A DNA stretch of 64,000 nucleotides from UBA8941 sp963780545 (GCA_963780545.1 CAWACK010000019.1:9568-73567); one strand, 5' to 3'. Positions 37,598 to 46,354 are shown, counted from the first letter of the stretch. Numbers and translations are program-made. Notes: a model not told the origin generated them from the sequence alone.

Positions 37598-37714
37598 CTA
37601 TGAGGACTTGGTGGCTTTTGGCGTCTTCTTCTCCGGATGTGCTTTGGCTACATGAGCATCTCTCTGCTTGGCACTCGGAAAGACCTCGCCACACTCTTTG
37701 CACTTACATGGCAT
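37598..37714 (-). CDS. C2H2 zinc-finger mini-protein
   Basis: 38 residues from ATG 37714: MPCKCKECGEVFPSAKQRDA, then HVAKAHPEKKTPKATKSS. C-x2-C and H-x4-H spaced by 12 residues form a canonical C2H2 finger, followed by a Lys-rich tail. Archaeal single-finger proteins of this size are known and likely bind nucleic acid. The opposite strand also has an open frame, but the finger is far more convincing. Confidence 0.7.
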   Translation of the reverse strand: MPCKCKECGEVFPSAKQRDAHVAKAHPEKKTPKATKSS

Positions 37715-37919
37715 ACAGAGTCAAAAAAAGAAAGTAAACAAACCATATTTATCTTATTCGCGCGCTCACAACAACATCGAACGCCAGAGCACAAACCAGA
37801 TTTGAATCGTAAGTGAAATGAGCAAAACTATTGTTCCAAGCAAAATAATTATTCCAACCTTATTTTGAAGAGCCCGTATATTTGGTTTTTTCTTTATGCC
37901 ATATCATATAGCGCGCACG

Positions 37920-37982
37920 AAGACCATCGCCTTCAACCTGGAGCCGGCGAAGCTAGGGAAGACTTGGCAGGCATTCTTCTAA
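37920..37982 (+). pseudogene. C-terminal gene fragment between two CG tracts
   Basis: KTIAFNLEPAKLGKTWQAFF and a stop, directly between the CG tracts 37911-37919 and 37993-38001. Codon use is protein-like but there is no start. It is the third short fragment in this region framed in this way. Confidence 0.45.
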
Positions 37983-38008
37983 CCCAGAGGAGGCGCGCGC
38001 GAAAGAGT

Positions 38009-39259
38009 TTATTTCATCTGTGATTTGACCTTGTCTAGAAGCCTAGTTGCGATCTCCCTCTTACTCGTCAAAGGAATATGTAGGACATCCCCCTTCGGGT
38101 CCACTATGTATACCTCATTCGTATCAACGTCGAAGCCCCGCTTCTCCCTCGACACATCGTTAGCAACTATGAGGTCCATCCCCATCTCCTGAAGCCTCCT
38201 AAAACTCCTATCAATCAACTCCTCCTCGCTGACGTTGTACTCAGCCTTGAACCCGACGAGGAACACCCCGGGGTCCGCCTTCTTCACCCGCGCTATGACC
38301 TTGGGGAGAGCCTTAAGGCGGAGAACCCACTCCCCCTGGTCCGAGGGAATCTTCTCCATCACCCTATCAACTGGCCCCCAGTCTGAGGCGGCGGCTGACA
38401 GGATAGCAGCATCATACTTCTTCTCCTTCAGCTCCTTCACAACTGCGTTAAGCATCTCCTCAGTCGTCTCAACCTCAACGACCTTCGCGCCCAGCGGCGG
38501 CGGGGACGTCACAGGCCCATATACCAGGGTCACCTCAGCGCCCCTCATCAGGGCATCCTCAGCGATCGCGACCCCCATCTTCCCGCTGCTCGGGTTCGAT
38601 ATGTACCTGAAGGCATCTATGTAGGCTCGGGTCGGCCCAGCCGTTATTAGGAACCTCCGACCAGCCAAGTCTCTTCTAAAAGCCAGCCTCCTCCTGACTG
38701 CTTCAACTATCTCCGGAGTGTCGGGTATCTTCGCCTTACCCTCCTCGAATCGGGGCATCAGGACCTCCACCCCTATCCTCCTCAGCTTCTCGATGTTCTC
38801 GTTGACTATGGGGTGCCTGTACATGCTGGCGTGCATCGCGGGGGCTATAATGACGGGTATTCCCGCGCCGATGGCTGTAGTAAGGAACGTTGTAACTGGG
38901 GTGTCATCTATCCCCGCCGCCGCCTTGCCGATGGTGTTGGCGGTGGAGGGCGCCACAAGAATCAGGTCCGCGTGTTTTTCATGCTCCCCCCCGTATTGGA
39001 CGTGCTCAATCTTCCCTGTGAGCTCCGTGACGACTGGGTTGCCCGTGGACCACTCGAACATGTCTGGGTGGACGATGTGCTCCGCCATCTTCGTCATCAC
39101 GACGTAGACGTCTGCCCCTAGTCTCATCAGCTCCCTGGCGATGTCAGGGCTCCTGATGGCTGCGACGCTGCCCGTCACGCAGAGTATTATTCGTTTCCCA
39201 ATGAGCTCCTTGGATTTTGATCCCGTGATGGACTTTGACGTATGTTCGCCGAATGCCAT
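38009..39259 (-). CDS. coaBC: Bifunctional phosphopantothenoylcysteine decarboxylase/synthase
   Basis: 416 residues, the usual length. The CoaC flavoprotein half has LCVTGSVAAIRSPDIARELM, HADLILVAPSTANTIGKAAA and PVIIAPAMHASMYRHPIVNE. The CoaB synthase half has RRFLITAGPTRAYIDAFRYI, SNPSSGKMGVAIAEDALMRG, AAILSAAASDWGPV and VGFKAEYNVSEEELID. It makes 4'-phosphopantetheine from phosphopantothenate and cysteine for coenzyme A. It is on the same strand as nadA and nadC, 190 bases apart. Confidence 0.95.
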   Translation of the reverse strand: MAFGEHTSKSITGSKSKELIGKRIILCVTGSVAAIRSPDIARELMRLGADVYVVMTKMAEHIVHPDMFEWSTGNPVVTELTGKIEHVQYGGEHEKHADLILVAPSTANTIGKAAAGIDDTPVTTFLTTAIGAGIPVIIAPAMHASMYRHPIVNENIEKLRRIGVEVLMPRFEEGKAKIPDTPEIVEAVRRRLAFRRDLAGRRFLITAGPTRAYIDAFRYISNPSSGKMGVAIAEDALMRGAEVTLVYGPVTSPPPLGAKVVEVETTEEMLNAVVKELKEKKYDAAILSAAASDWGPVDRVMEKIPSDQGEWVLRLKALPKVIARVKKADPGVFLVGFKAEYNVSEEELIDRSFRRLQEMGMDLIVANDVSREKRGFDVDTNEVYIVDPKGDVLHIPLTSKREIATRLLDKVKSQMK

Positions 39260-39449
39260 TTCGTCTCGGGGTATCCGTCGCTTGTTAGTCTTTTAACTTT
39301 TTATAACGAGTATGCGACTTTAACATCTGCTTCAGCTAAAGCAGGTTCAGCAGCTTGAGTTGGTATGTTGGGGCATACCTGCACTTGTGACTATGTGTTC
39401 GTGTGTGTTCCAGAAAGTCAGGCAAGGGTTGCTTAAGATGTGGGAGATG

Positions 39450-40382
39450 CTACCTGCTCATATCCAGCATGCGCTCAATTGGGACTAATGCGCGCAGCCT
39501 CAAATCCTCGGGAACCTTAACAACCGGCCTCTCGTCCCTAATCGCCTCAAAGGTATTCATGAGGGTTATCCGCTTCATAGTGGAGCACTCAACATTCGGG
39601 TCAGCGGGGAGGAACACCTTCCCCGGAATCTCCCTACGAAGCCTATCAATCATCCCTACCTCGGTGGCTATTATGAAGACCTTAGCCTGGGACTCCAAGC
39701 AGCGCCGATACATGCCCCCCGTTGAGATCACATAATCGGCTGCATCCTGAAACTCAGGCTCACACTCGGGATGCACAAGAAGCTCAGCTCCGGGATTCAG
39801 CCTTCTCAACTCCAGCGCCCTCTCACCCTTACCGAGCAGGCGGTGGGTGTTACAGAACCCGTGAGCCGGCACGGGAACGAGAGTCTTCTCAGGCACCCTC
39901 CTCCCAACGTAGTACAGTAGATTCCAGTCGGGGCCGAAGAGCACCGTGTCGGCGTCGAGCTTCCCGATGATCTCCGCAGCGTTCGCCGAGGTACACACCA
40001 CGTCGGCTTCCGCCTTCGCATCTGCGAGGGTGTTAACGTAGAGGACAACGGGCACCCCTGGGTTGGCCCTCTTCGCCTCGATTAGAGTCCTCGCCGGGAG
40101 CTGAGCAGCCATGGGGCACCGAGCCGCTGGGTTCGGGTGAATCACCTTCTTATCCGGGTTGAGGATGCTCGCCGTCTCAGCCATAAAGTCTACGCCGCAG
40201 AATACAATCATGTCCGCGTCGACGCCCTGGTCCTTCCTGCATAGCTCCAAGCTGTCACCGACGTAGTCCGCGATCTCCTGTATCTCCGGCACCATATAGT
40301 TGTGGGCGAGGAGGATGGCGTTCTTCTCCCTCAGCGTCTCCCTAACCTTAACCTGAAGCGCCTTAACATTCGCCGGGTTCAG
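39450..40382 (-). CDS. nadA: Quinolinate synthase, apparent CTG start overlapping nadC
   Basis: Condenses iminoaspartate with DHAP to quinolinate. The [4Fe-4S] cysteines are in MIVFCGVDFMAETA, HPECEPEF and NVECSTMKR. Substrate loops are IADYVGDSLELCRKD and NPAARCPMAAQLP. The only ATG (40295) lies after the essential AILLAHNY motif. The frame upstream (LNPANVKALQVKVRETLREK) fits the family N-terminus but has no ATG, GTG or TTG before a stop. The CTG at 40382 overlaps the nadC TGA as CTGA and gives about 310 residues, the normal length. The enzyme supplies NadC, encoded just upstream. Confidence 0.93.
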   Translation of the reverse strand: MNPANVKALQVKVRETLREKNAILLAHNYMVPEIQEIADYVGDSLELCRKDQGVDADMIVFCGVDFMAETASILNPDKKVIHPNPAARCPMAAQLPARTLIEAKRANPGVPVVLYVNTLADAKAEADVVCTSANAAEIIGKLDADTVLFGPDWNLLYYVGRRVPEKTLVPVPAHGFCNTHRLLGKGERALELRRLNPGAELLVHPECEPEFQDAADYVISTGGMYRRCLESQAKVFIIATEVGMIDRLRREIPGKVFLPADPNVECSTMKRITLMNTFEAIRDERPVVKVPEDLRLRALVPIERMLDMSR

Positions 40383-41263
40383 GCGCTGGTGCCCCCAGTC
40401 AATCTAATCTCCAGCTTCACGTCGAGGGCGCGAACCGAGTGAGTGAGACACCCTAGTGATACTACGTCTACTCCGGCGGCCGCGTAGTCGGCGGCGTTCT
40501 CCTCGGTTATGCCTCCGCTTGCCTCGTAGATGCAGCGGGTGCGGAGGCCGGCCTCACTCAGCCTCCTCAGGCATTCCCGGATCGTGGGTGGCTTCATGTT
40601 GTCGAGCATTACTATGTCGGCGCCCGCCAACGCTGCCTCCTCAGCCTCCTCGAAGCACCGTACCTCGACCTCGATCTTCTTCGTGAAGCTTACCCGCTCC
40701 TTTGCGAGTTTGACGGCGTCCGATATGCTTGGGAGTAGTTCAAGGTGGTTGTCCTTGATCAGGACGCAGTCGTCCAATCCGAGGCGGTGAGTGTCACCTC
40801 CACCCAGCTCCACCGCCCTCTTCTCGAGGGCTCTTAAACCCGGCGTGGTTTTACGGGTAGCAGCGACCCTCGTGTTGGGGTTGGTCTTCCTGACCTTCTC
40901 CACGACCTCAGCGGTAGCTGTAGCGATCCCAGCCATGTGGGAGACGACGTTGAGGGCAACCCTCTCCCCCATAAGAAGGCTCCTCGCGGGGCCGTCGAAC
41001 TCGAGAAGCGTCCCGCCGGCTGAGACCCAGTTCCCATCTCTTTCAAGCTGTGTGGCTTCGCATCCAAGCATCGTGAAGATTATGCGGGCCTCCTTGAGGC
41101 CTGCTGCGACACCATTCTCCCTGTAAAATAGTCTGGCGTGGGCTCGCTGTTCGGCTGGTATGAGGGCCTCTGAGGTGATGTCTCCGTAGCCTAGGTCCTC
41201 CTTCAGGAAGGCTCTGAGTTGGTCTTCCCTTAGTGGTCGCTTATCTATCTCGGTCATGTCCAT
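40379..41263 (-). CDS. nadC: Nicotinate-nucleotide diphosphorylase (quinolinate phosphoribosyltransferase)
   Basis: 294 residues. FLKEDLGYGDITSEALIPAE, LMGERVALNVVSHMAGIATA, VAATRKTTPGLRALEKRAVE, GGGDTHRLGLDDCVLIKDNH, IEVEVRCFEEAEEAALAGAD and YEASGGITEENAADYAAAGV cover all catalytic and PRPP-site motifs. Converts quinolinate and PRPP to nicotinate mononucleotide. Its TGA overlaps the presumed CTG start of nadA. No aspartate dehydrogenase or NadB gene is next to it. Confidence 0.95.
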   Translation of the reverse strand: MDMTEIDKRPLREDQLRAFLKEDLGYGDITSEALIPAEQRAHARLFYRENGVAAGLKEARIIFTMLGCEATQLERDGNWVSAGGTLLEFDGPARSLLMGERVALNVVSHMAGIATATAEVVEKVRKTNPNTRVAATRKTTPGLRALEKRAVELGGGDTHRLGLDDCVLIKDNHLELLPSISDAVKLAKERVSFTKKIEVEVRCFEEAEEAALAGADIVMLDNMKPPTIRECLRRLSEAGLRTRCIYEASGGITEENAADYAAAGVDVVSLGCLTHSVRALDVKLEIRLTGGTSA

Positions 41264-41603
41264 TTATTCTATCCCAGATTCGAGATTCTTATTGTGCATG
41301 GAGACTCTCCGAATTAAGTGTTCCCACAGCGCTGCGCGCGCTCCTATGATGACATGATAAAGCCCCACGCATCACGTAGAGGTAGGTGCAGTTGGCTGAG
41401 CCCTACGTTTCTCTGGCGCGCGCGAACATTGCATCTCAAGGAAGCTTCGAGCTGCACGCGCGCGCGCGATTCGAAGGGTCAGTTTATTACGTGAAGCAAA
41501 TCGCACTCAATACAGCGCGCGCGTTTCTAATCTGATATTTTCTCTATGTGTGTGGGGCATTAGCCTTATCCCCGCTTCCACCTGACTCTTCTCCAGTGAT
41601 TCT
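41264..41603. other. Intergenic with four CG tracts
   Basis: The densest CG-tract cluster: 41334-41341, 41416-41424, 41457-41468 (six CG in a row) and 41515-41523. No gene is supported. A conserved leader (41561-41589) precedes the next gene. Confidence 0.5.
41561..41589 (+). repeat. Conserved leader, copy 1
   Basis: TAGCCTTATCCCCGCTTCCA followed by CCTGACTCT, 15 bases before the start of 41604-42194. Related copies at 42215-42242, 59601-59635 (minus) and 63065-63092; a short piece at 55376-55388. Confidence 0.7.
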
Positions 41604-42194
41604 ATGGTTGACCTAGTTGAACTACAGTACATAGCATACATTACTCAGATAATCGGAGTAGCCGGAATCCTAATCGCCGCATTCATCGCGGTAAGAAGCT
41701 ACATCAACACAAACAAGAGAGCGGAGGAATCCAAGAAAAAGGAGCAGGAGACACGTGACCGAGAACTCGAGACAAGACAAGCGCAACTACTCATGGGGGT
41801 GTATCAGGCCCTCGTGTCACCCGAGATGATGGAGGCTAACCTAAAACTACAAGACATCGAGATGGAGGACGTCCAGGACTGGAATCGACTCTGTAAGAAC
41901 AAGGACAGGTACAAGGTTTGGATGCTGTGGGCATCCTATTATCAGGGTCTAGGTACACTGGCCGAGGAGAAGCTCATCGACGTGAGCTTGCTTGCCCAGC
42001 TTTTGGGTGGCAACATACTCTGGTTTTGGGAACAGTATGGTTCCATGATGGTGGACTGTAGGGGGAAGCTGAGTTGGCCTGGCTGGGGTAAGGAGATTGA
42101 GTACCTCTACAATGGTATCTATGAGTATGGGGTTAATCACCCTGAGTCGGGGCTGGGGGATTCTGGGAGGCAGACGCGTTCTCCCCTAAAGTGA
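41604..42194 (+). CDS. Membrane-anchored DUF4760-like protein
   Basis: 196 residues with one N-terminal helix (YITQIIGVAGILIAAFIAV), then a charged coiled coil (NKRAEESKKKEQETRDRELE) and a globular part with Trp/Tyr-rich repeats (VWMLWASYYQGLGTLAEEKL, ILWFWEQYGSMMVDCRGKLS). Similar proteins are found in defence and mobile regions, but no function is known. A truncated relative is at 59403-59591; both have the same leader sequence before their start, so gene plus leader were duplicated together. Confidence 0.75.
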   Translation: MVDLVELQYIAYITQIIGVAGILIAAFIAVRSYINTNKRAEESKKKEQETRDRELETRQAQLLMGVYQALVSPEMMEANLKLQDIEMEDVQDWNRLCKNKDRYKVWMLWASYYQGLGTLAEEKLIDVSLLAQLLGGNILWFWEQYGSMMVDCRGKLSWPGWGKEIEYLYNGIYEYGVNHPESGLGDSGRQTRSPLK

Positions 42195-42214
42195 GGTTGT
42201 GATCACTATTCACC

Positions 42215-42242
42215 ATTAGACTTATCCTCACTTCCACCTGAT
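42215..42242 (+). repeat. Conserved leader, copy 2
   Basis: ATTAGACTTATCCTCACTTC then CACCTGAT, before the FMN/ferredoxin gene; the same sequence family as 41561-41589. Confidence 0.7.
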
Positions 42243-42285
42243 CCAAAGCATGTGCGCACATTCTAGGCAAACGAGTCTGAAAAAC

Positions 42286-42975
42286 ATGTACAATCCCAGT
42301 CGAGCATTAGATCTTACCTCGAGTTCCAGTAACGAGGAAATTAAGCGGAAAGCATTCGAGTTCGCCCTCGAAGTCGGCTACATGATCTTCGGTACAACCG
42401 CCATTGATGGCAAAACCCCCACTTCACGTGTCTTAGAGGTTCACAAACTCGATGATCTCGGCAACCTCTTCATAGGAATAGGGCGTGGCAAACCGATGTA
42501 TACTGAGTTAATGAAAAGCCCCATTATAGTTGGCTGCGTGAATCGTCCGACTGTCGACAGGCTGGCTGTTGCGGTGAGGATCAGTGCACATGTAAAAGAG
42601 GTTAACGACGCCTCAATTAGGGACCGTTACTGGTCTCAGAACCCGGGTACTAAAGCACTTTATCGGAAGGATTTGGATAACTTCAAGATATTTGTCCTTG
42701 ATTCTGGTGATGGGGAGGTTTTTCATCTATGCAAAGACGATATGGCGGTGAGGCTGCGATTCAGCTTCGGTGGAGGTGAGGTTCGTAAGCCGTATTATTC
42801 TATTAATGAAAACTGTGTCGGCTGTGGTGTCTGTTTAGATAAATGCCTTACCGATGCTTTGATTATTGGGGATAAGTATTCAATAGATTATTTCCGTTGC
42901 TTGGAGTGTGGTAACTGTTACTTCAGTTGTCCCCATAATTCCGTCACTAGAGCAGATTATAGTAATAGTTTATGA
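42286..42975 (+). CDS. PPOx-type FMN-binding domain fused to 2x[4Fe-4S] ferredoxin
   Basis: 229 residues from ATG 42286 (frame open from ATG 42250). The N-terminal ~150 residues are a pyridoxamine-oxidase-like split barrel (FALEVGYMIFGTTAIDGKTP, LGNLFIGIGRGKPMYTELMK, VGCVNRPTVDRLAVAVRISA). The C-terminal ~60 carry NENCVGCGVCLDKCLTDALI and YFRCLECGNCYFSCPHNSVT, two cubane sites. The fusion implies electron transfer between flavin and clusters, perhaps as a small ferredoxin reductase. It is preceded by the conserved leader (copy 2). Confidence 0.88.
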   Translation: MYNPSRALDLTSSSSNEEIKRKAFEFALEVGYMIFGTTAIDGKTPTSRVLEVHKLDDLGNLFIGIGRGKPMYTELMKSPIIVGCVNRPTVDRLAVAVRISAHVKEVNDASIRDRYWSQNPGTKALYRKDLDNFKIFVLDSGDGEVFHLCKDDMAVRLRFSFGGGEVRKPYYSINENCVGCGVCLDKCLTDALIIGDKYSIDYFRCLECGNCYFSCPHNSVTRADYSNSL

Positions 42976-43095
42976 AAATAAACGCGCACCGTCCAAAATC
43001 TTCTCCTCATGCGCGCGCTCTAAAACAGCTTGCACGTAGATCGAGAAGTCTTACCTTATTTCATGCTTATGTGTCTCCAATTAACTGTAGCAACT

Positions 43096-43311
43096 TCATA
43101 CAGCGTTCTCTCCCTTCCTTGATTCATACCGCGACCGGATGAATACAAGAACTAGGCATAAGATGACGCCCAAAATCGAGTAGCTGCCAACATTGATATT
43201 ATTGGACTCGATCACTGGGTACCTTGTCGTGGTGAGTGAGAGCGCCAAGGCAAGGATAGTTAGGGCAACGGCGATCAGGATCAGCGCCTGATTCCACCTA
43301 CTTATTTTCAT
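43096..43311 (-). CDS. Small two-helix membrane protein
   Basis: 71 residues, two helices (ALILIAVALTILALALSLTT; YSILGVILCLVLVFIRSRY) and a basic C-terminus. Function unknown. Confidence 0.55.
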   Translation of the reverse strand: MKISRWNQALILIAVALTILALALSLTTTRYPVIESNNINVGSYSILGVILCLVLVFIRSRYESRKGENAV

Positions 43312-43473
43312 TCAGCTTCCTCTTCGTCATTCAGGCTTGACCTTGTTTAGGTGGGGCTCATACTCCGACTTAGCCTTAGCCTCTGGTTCGCCGTGACGTG
43401 TACGCGAAATGGATTAGGTTTTTGAGTTATAGAAAATTAGCTCGCGCGCTGTGGATTCTAGACTAATATTCGA

Positions 43474-44019
43474 TCATGTGTTGCTTGCGTCGCTAACGTT
43501 TCTCCTAGCCTTGAGGGCGACTACGTTCATGAGATAGAGAAACATCAGGAAAACCAGTATAAAGTAGAACCAACCCAGGGGCCCTCCACCGAGGTCACTG
43601 AAGGCGGAGGCTAGGCTGAGCGGCACAAGCAGAAGGCCCCAGTCTCTGGCGCCCCATAGGCGATCAAGAACAATAATCGTGATGGCTACTATTACCAGGC
43701 TTAAACCTAACCCTGATAGCCTGATCACTGCTCCGCTGAACCCGGATACAGCTTCGGCGAATTCGATATGTGGGCCGCTGAATATCTCCCAGGGCCACGC
43801 AAACCACTTAACGTTGGTGACTCCTACGCCGAAGGCGGTCGCGACGAGGTAGTGGCCCAACTCATGCGCCGGGGTGACAACGACGTAGTAGAACCAGCAT
43901 ACCGCGAGAATTTTGAGGAGGAAGATGGCTCTCCAGCTGCCCTTAATCCTGCTGATTACCCCCGTTGTCTGCTCCATTTGCTTTGTCCCGACCCGAATGC
44001 ATTCCCTTGACATGATCAT
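43474..44019 (-). CDS. Integral membrane metalloprotease-like protein (M50-like HEXXH)
   Basis: 181 residues with about five membrane helices. The motif VVVTPAHELGHYLVATAFGV contains HELGH inside a hydrophobic segment, as in site-2-type proteases. Further helices: LGLSLVIVAITIIVLDRLWG, WFYFILVFLMFLYLMNVVAL. The usual distal Asp ligand motif (NxxPxxxxDGG) was not found, so it may be a distant M50B/DUF3267-like member. Starts at ATG 44019 or 43977 (MEQTTG). It overlaps no neighbour, and the acidic-tail gene is 20 bases upstream. Confidence 0.7.
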   Translation of the reverse strand: MIMSRECIRVGTKQMEQTTGVISRIKGSWRAIFLLKILAVCWFYYVVVTPAHELGHYLVATAFGVGVTNVKWFAWPWEIFSGPHIEFAEAVSGFSGAVIRLSGLGLSLVIVAITIIVLDRLWGARDWGLLLVPLSLASAFSDLGGGPLGWFYFILVFLMFLYLMNVVALKARRNVSDASNT

Positions 44020-44039
44020 CTGAGCTTATGGTTGATTAC

Positions 44040-44642
44040 TTAGTCCTCATCCTCTTCCTCATCGTCGCTTCCAGCATCCGATGATGTGATTTCGCCGTCC
44101 CTGAAGCTGATAAAGAGCCGAGCCTCCCGTAAGTCCTCCTCCAGCTCATATATGTCCGGCTCACGGTACCCCTCCTTTCCAACCAACTCGAAGAGATCCC
44201 GATTCATCGCTGTGAAAATGACGACATCCTCCAGACTCGCCCTCCCGACGCTCTTCAGGTACCCGAGCGCGCGCGTGTGTGCATAAGCCATCAAGTACTT
44301 GTTCCTAGTCTTGTTACTGTATTCTAGATGTATGAAGAACCTCTCAACAACCTCAGGGTCATCAAGTTCGCGCGCGAGGCCCTCAAGTAACTCCTCCGGG
44401 TCCCCGTAACCCTTAGCCGTCTCAATGATCTTCAACTGGATCCCCTGAGTCAGCCCCTTAGCGTCGAGCTCTTTCTTCGCCTTCAAGCGGTCGGATACCT
44501 CCTTAACCGTTCTCCCCTCACTCACCAACTCGGAGTTTAGCGATTCAATCGACTCGACGCTGCCACAGCAATGGGCTAGATCGTCACCCAGCTTCGCTGC
44601 CCCCTTAAAGTCGAAGTCCACTCCGACCAACAGCTTCTTCAC
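44040..44642 (-). CDS. Hypothetical protein with acidic tail
   Basis: 200 residues (MKKLLVGVDFDFKGAAKLGD), mostly helical (ELVSEGRTVKEVSDRLKAKK, GYGDPEELLEGLARELDDPE), ending in a strongly acidic tail (SSDAGSDDEEEDED). No family recognised. Two CG tracts (44267-44282 and 44369-44376) fall inside the coding sequence, a rare exception to their intergenic placement, encoding Ala-His-Thr-Arg-Ala-type residues. Confidence 0.7.
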   Translation of the reverse strand: MKKLLVGVDFDFKGAAKLGDDLAHCCGSVESIESLNSELVSEGRTVKEVSDRLKAKKELDAKGLTQGIQLKIIETAKGYGDPEELLEGLARELDDPEVVERFFIHLEYSNKTRNKYLMAYAHTRALGYLKSVGRASLEDVVIFTAMNRDLFELVGKEGYREPDIYELEEDLREARLFISFRDGEITSSDAGSDDEEEDED

Positions 44643-44844
44643 TGCCCTACACTTCTCGACCTCCGCGAGGTCAACCCCCAGTCAGCGCGCGCATCGGCTG
44701 CGTCGCGCTCGCACATGGAAACCCTCCTCCCCGGAGGCTATCCTCGCTGGGATGATGCGAGCGCAACATAAGTAACTTGCACAAAAAATTTACAAATAGC
44801 GTCTTTATAAACAGTAACTTTGTGCGCGTATTATTGATAGTGAC

Positions 44845-45744
44845 ATGAATACGACGAGCACGCGAGATAATGTCGGGAGGACGAGGTATGGGGAAGTGGA
44901 GATCTGGAAAGTCGATCTGAAGGATGAGACCTACAAATTCCGGAAAGACATCAGCGACGGAAAGATCGCCACACTCGCGGATAACATCAGCAAGTACGGT
45001 CTAAATAACAAAGTGAAAATTAGACTTAAGCCGAATGGCAAGTACCAGATCATAGCCGGCTGGACGAGGGCCCTCGCAGTCAATAAGCTCGACTGGCCAA
45101 TGCTGCCAGCGATAATCTACGAGGATATGACCGATAAGGAAGCCCAGGAGGTTAACGTCCTGGACAACGTCCTGAGGGAAGACCTAAACGACGCGGAAAA
45201 GGCTGACCAGGTCCAGCGACTCAGCGAGACCCATGGTATCGAGGAGCTCGTTAAGCTCTTCGGCGAAAACAAACAGCACATCTACGACCTCCTAACCCTC
45301 GCTAAGATGGAGGAACTAAAGAGGCTCGTCGCGGGGGGGAAGCTCACACTATACCAAGCAGTTGAGCTAAACAAGTTCCCGGAGGCTAAGAGGCCGTCGG
45401 TCATCGAGAGGGCCATAGCCGAGGGGTGGAGCGTCAACAAGATCAAGGCCGAGAGGAAGAAGCTCAAGGCGCCTCAAGCAGTAAACTCCGAAGAGGTCTG
45501 GGACGCCGTCGTAGTGAAGCGATGCCCAGAAGTTGACAGGCTCTTCGAGGGACGTTGGCGATATCTTCTCAAAAACCTGGGGGTCCCGGCTCCCCTGAAG
45601 TGCGAATTCACTTGGTCAATTCCTGCAAGAGAGATGAAGCCGCCATACGTCTGCTACAACGACGTCGAGTATGCGGTCCTGGCGCGCGCGCGTGTGGGGA
45701 ATAGAGAAGAACTTAAATTCATTAAAAGACTGCAAAGATTATAA
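44845..45744 (+). CDS. ParB/Srx-family DNA-binding protein
   Basis: 299 residues. The ParB N-terminal domain shows SDGKIATLADNISKYGLNNK, YQIIAGWTRALAVNKLDWPM and NVLDNVLREDLNDAEKADQV. The HTH part follows with GIEELVKLFGENKQHIYDLL and KLTLYQAVELNKFPEAKRPS. Similar to plasmid and virus partition or CTP-switch proteins; no ParA gene is adjacent. TTTATAAAC about 35 bases upstream fits a promoter. The C-terminal third is unique. A CG tract (45682-45696) lies within the coding region. It may mark an old plasmid-derived region beside the integrated element. Confidence 0.87.
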   Translation: MNTTSTRDNVGRTRYGEVEIWKVDLKDETYKFRKDISDGKIATLADNISKYGLNNKVKIRLKPNGKYQIIAGWTRALAVNKLDWPMLPAIIYEDMTDKEAQEVNVLDNVLREDLNDAEKADQVQRLSETHGIEELVKLFGENKQHIYDLLTLAKMEELKRLVAGGKLTLYQAVELNKFPEAKRPSVIERAIAEGWSVNKIKAERKKLKAPQAVNSEEVWDAVVVKRCPEVDRLFEGRWRYLLKNLGVPAPLKCEFTWSIPAREMKPPYVCYNDVEYAVLARARVGNREELKFIKRLQRL

Positions 45745-45799
45745 CGAGTTAGATAATTATATTTCAGATTATTTATCTAAATAGAATCGAATCCTTAAT

Positions 45800-46354
45800 C
45801 TAATTTTCTCTGCGAATCCCTGTTGTGTACATAGTAGTAATAGTATTATCAGATACGGTTAGATTATCTCTAAGAAGATTTAGAGTGTCTAAGTAAGGGA
45901 GTATTTTATTTCTTTCAAGTAGGAAGGTTTCGTATGTGTCTGGTCGCTTATCCTCCACATTCCGTTCATGTTCCAAGAGCCAGTAGTAAAAAGGATTTGT
46001 TTGAAATCCAATATTTATTATGTCAATTTTATCACTAATGGCATCTTTTACCCTATGATAATTATCTTCAAATGAGCATATTAACAATTTTGAGCAATGG
46101 TATATGCTAAGATTATCATTAATTGAATTAATTCTATCTAAATCCATATAACTTGTCTTCGACCAATTAGTGACTTCCACTACAAGGCATAAACGATTTA
46201 TATCAAAAACATTAATATCGGCTCCTTTTTTTTCAACCCTATAAAAAATAGGTCGTAGTCCCTCACCAGCCAATATTGCAGCAATATTTCCTACTCTAGT
46301 AATGCCCCCCCTTTTGAGGTAAGGAGTCTTCTCATCGGGATATCGGAAAACCAA
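45800..46354 (-). CDS. Restriction-endonuclease-like (PD-(D/E)xK-type) protein
   Basis: 184 residues from TTG 46354. KRGGITRVGNIAAILAGEGL precedes GADINVFDINRLCLVVEVTN. The spaced Asp, Glu and Asn-x-x pattern resembles PD-(D/E)xK nuclease cores, although the Lys is replaced. The rest is helical (SKTSYMDLDRINSINDNLSI). It may process DNA of the element or act in defence. Support is by pattern only. Confidence 0.5.
   Translation of the reverse strand: MVFRYPDEKTPYLKRGGITRVGNIAAILAGEGLRPIFYRVEKKGADINVFDINRLCLVVEVTNWSKTSYMDLDRINSINDNLSIYHCSKLLICSFEDNYHRVKDAISDKIDIINIGFQTNPFYYWLLEHERNVEDKRPDTYETFLLERNKILPYLDTLNLLRDNLTVSDNTITTMYTTGIRREN

Noticed and set aside
37534..37737. 67-codon plus-strand frame
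   Set aside because: The opposite strand encodes a canonical C2H2 finger in the same place.
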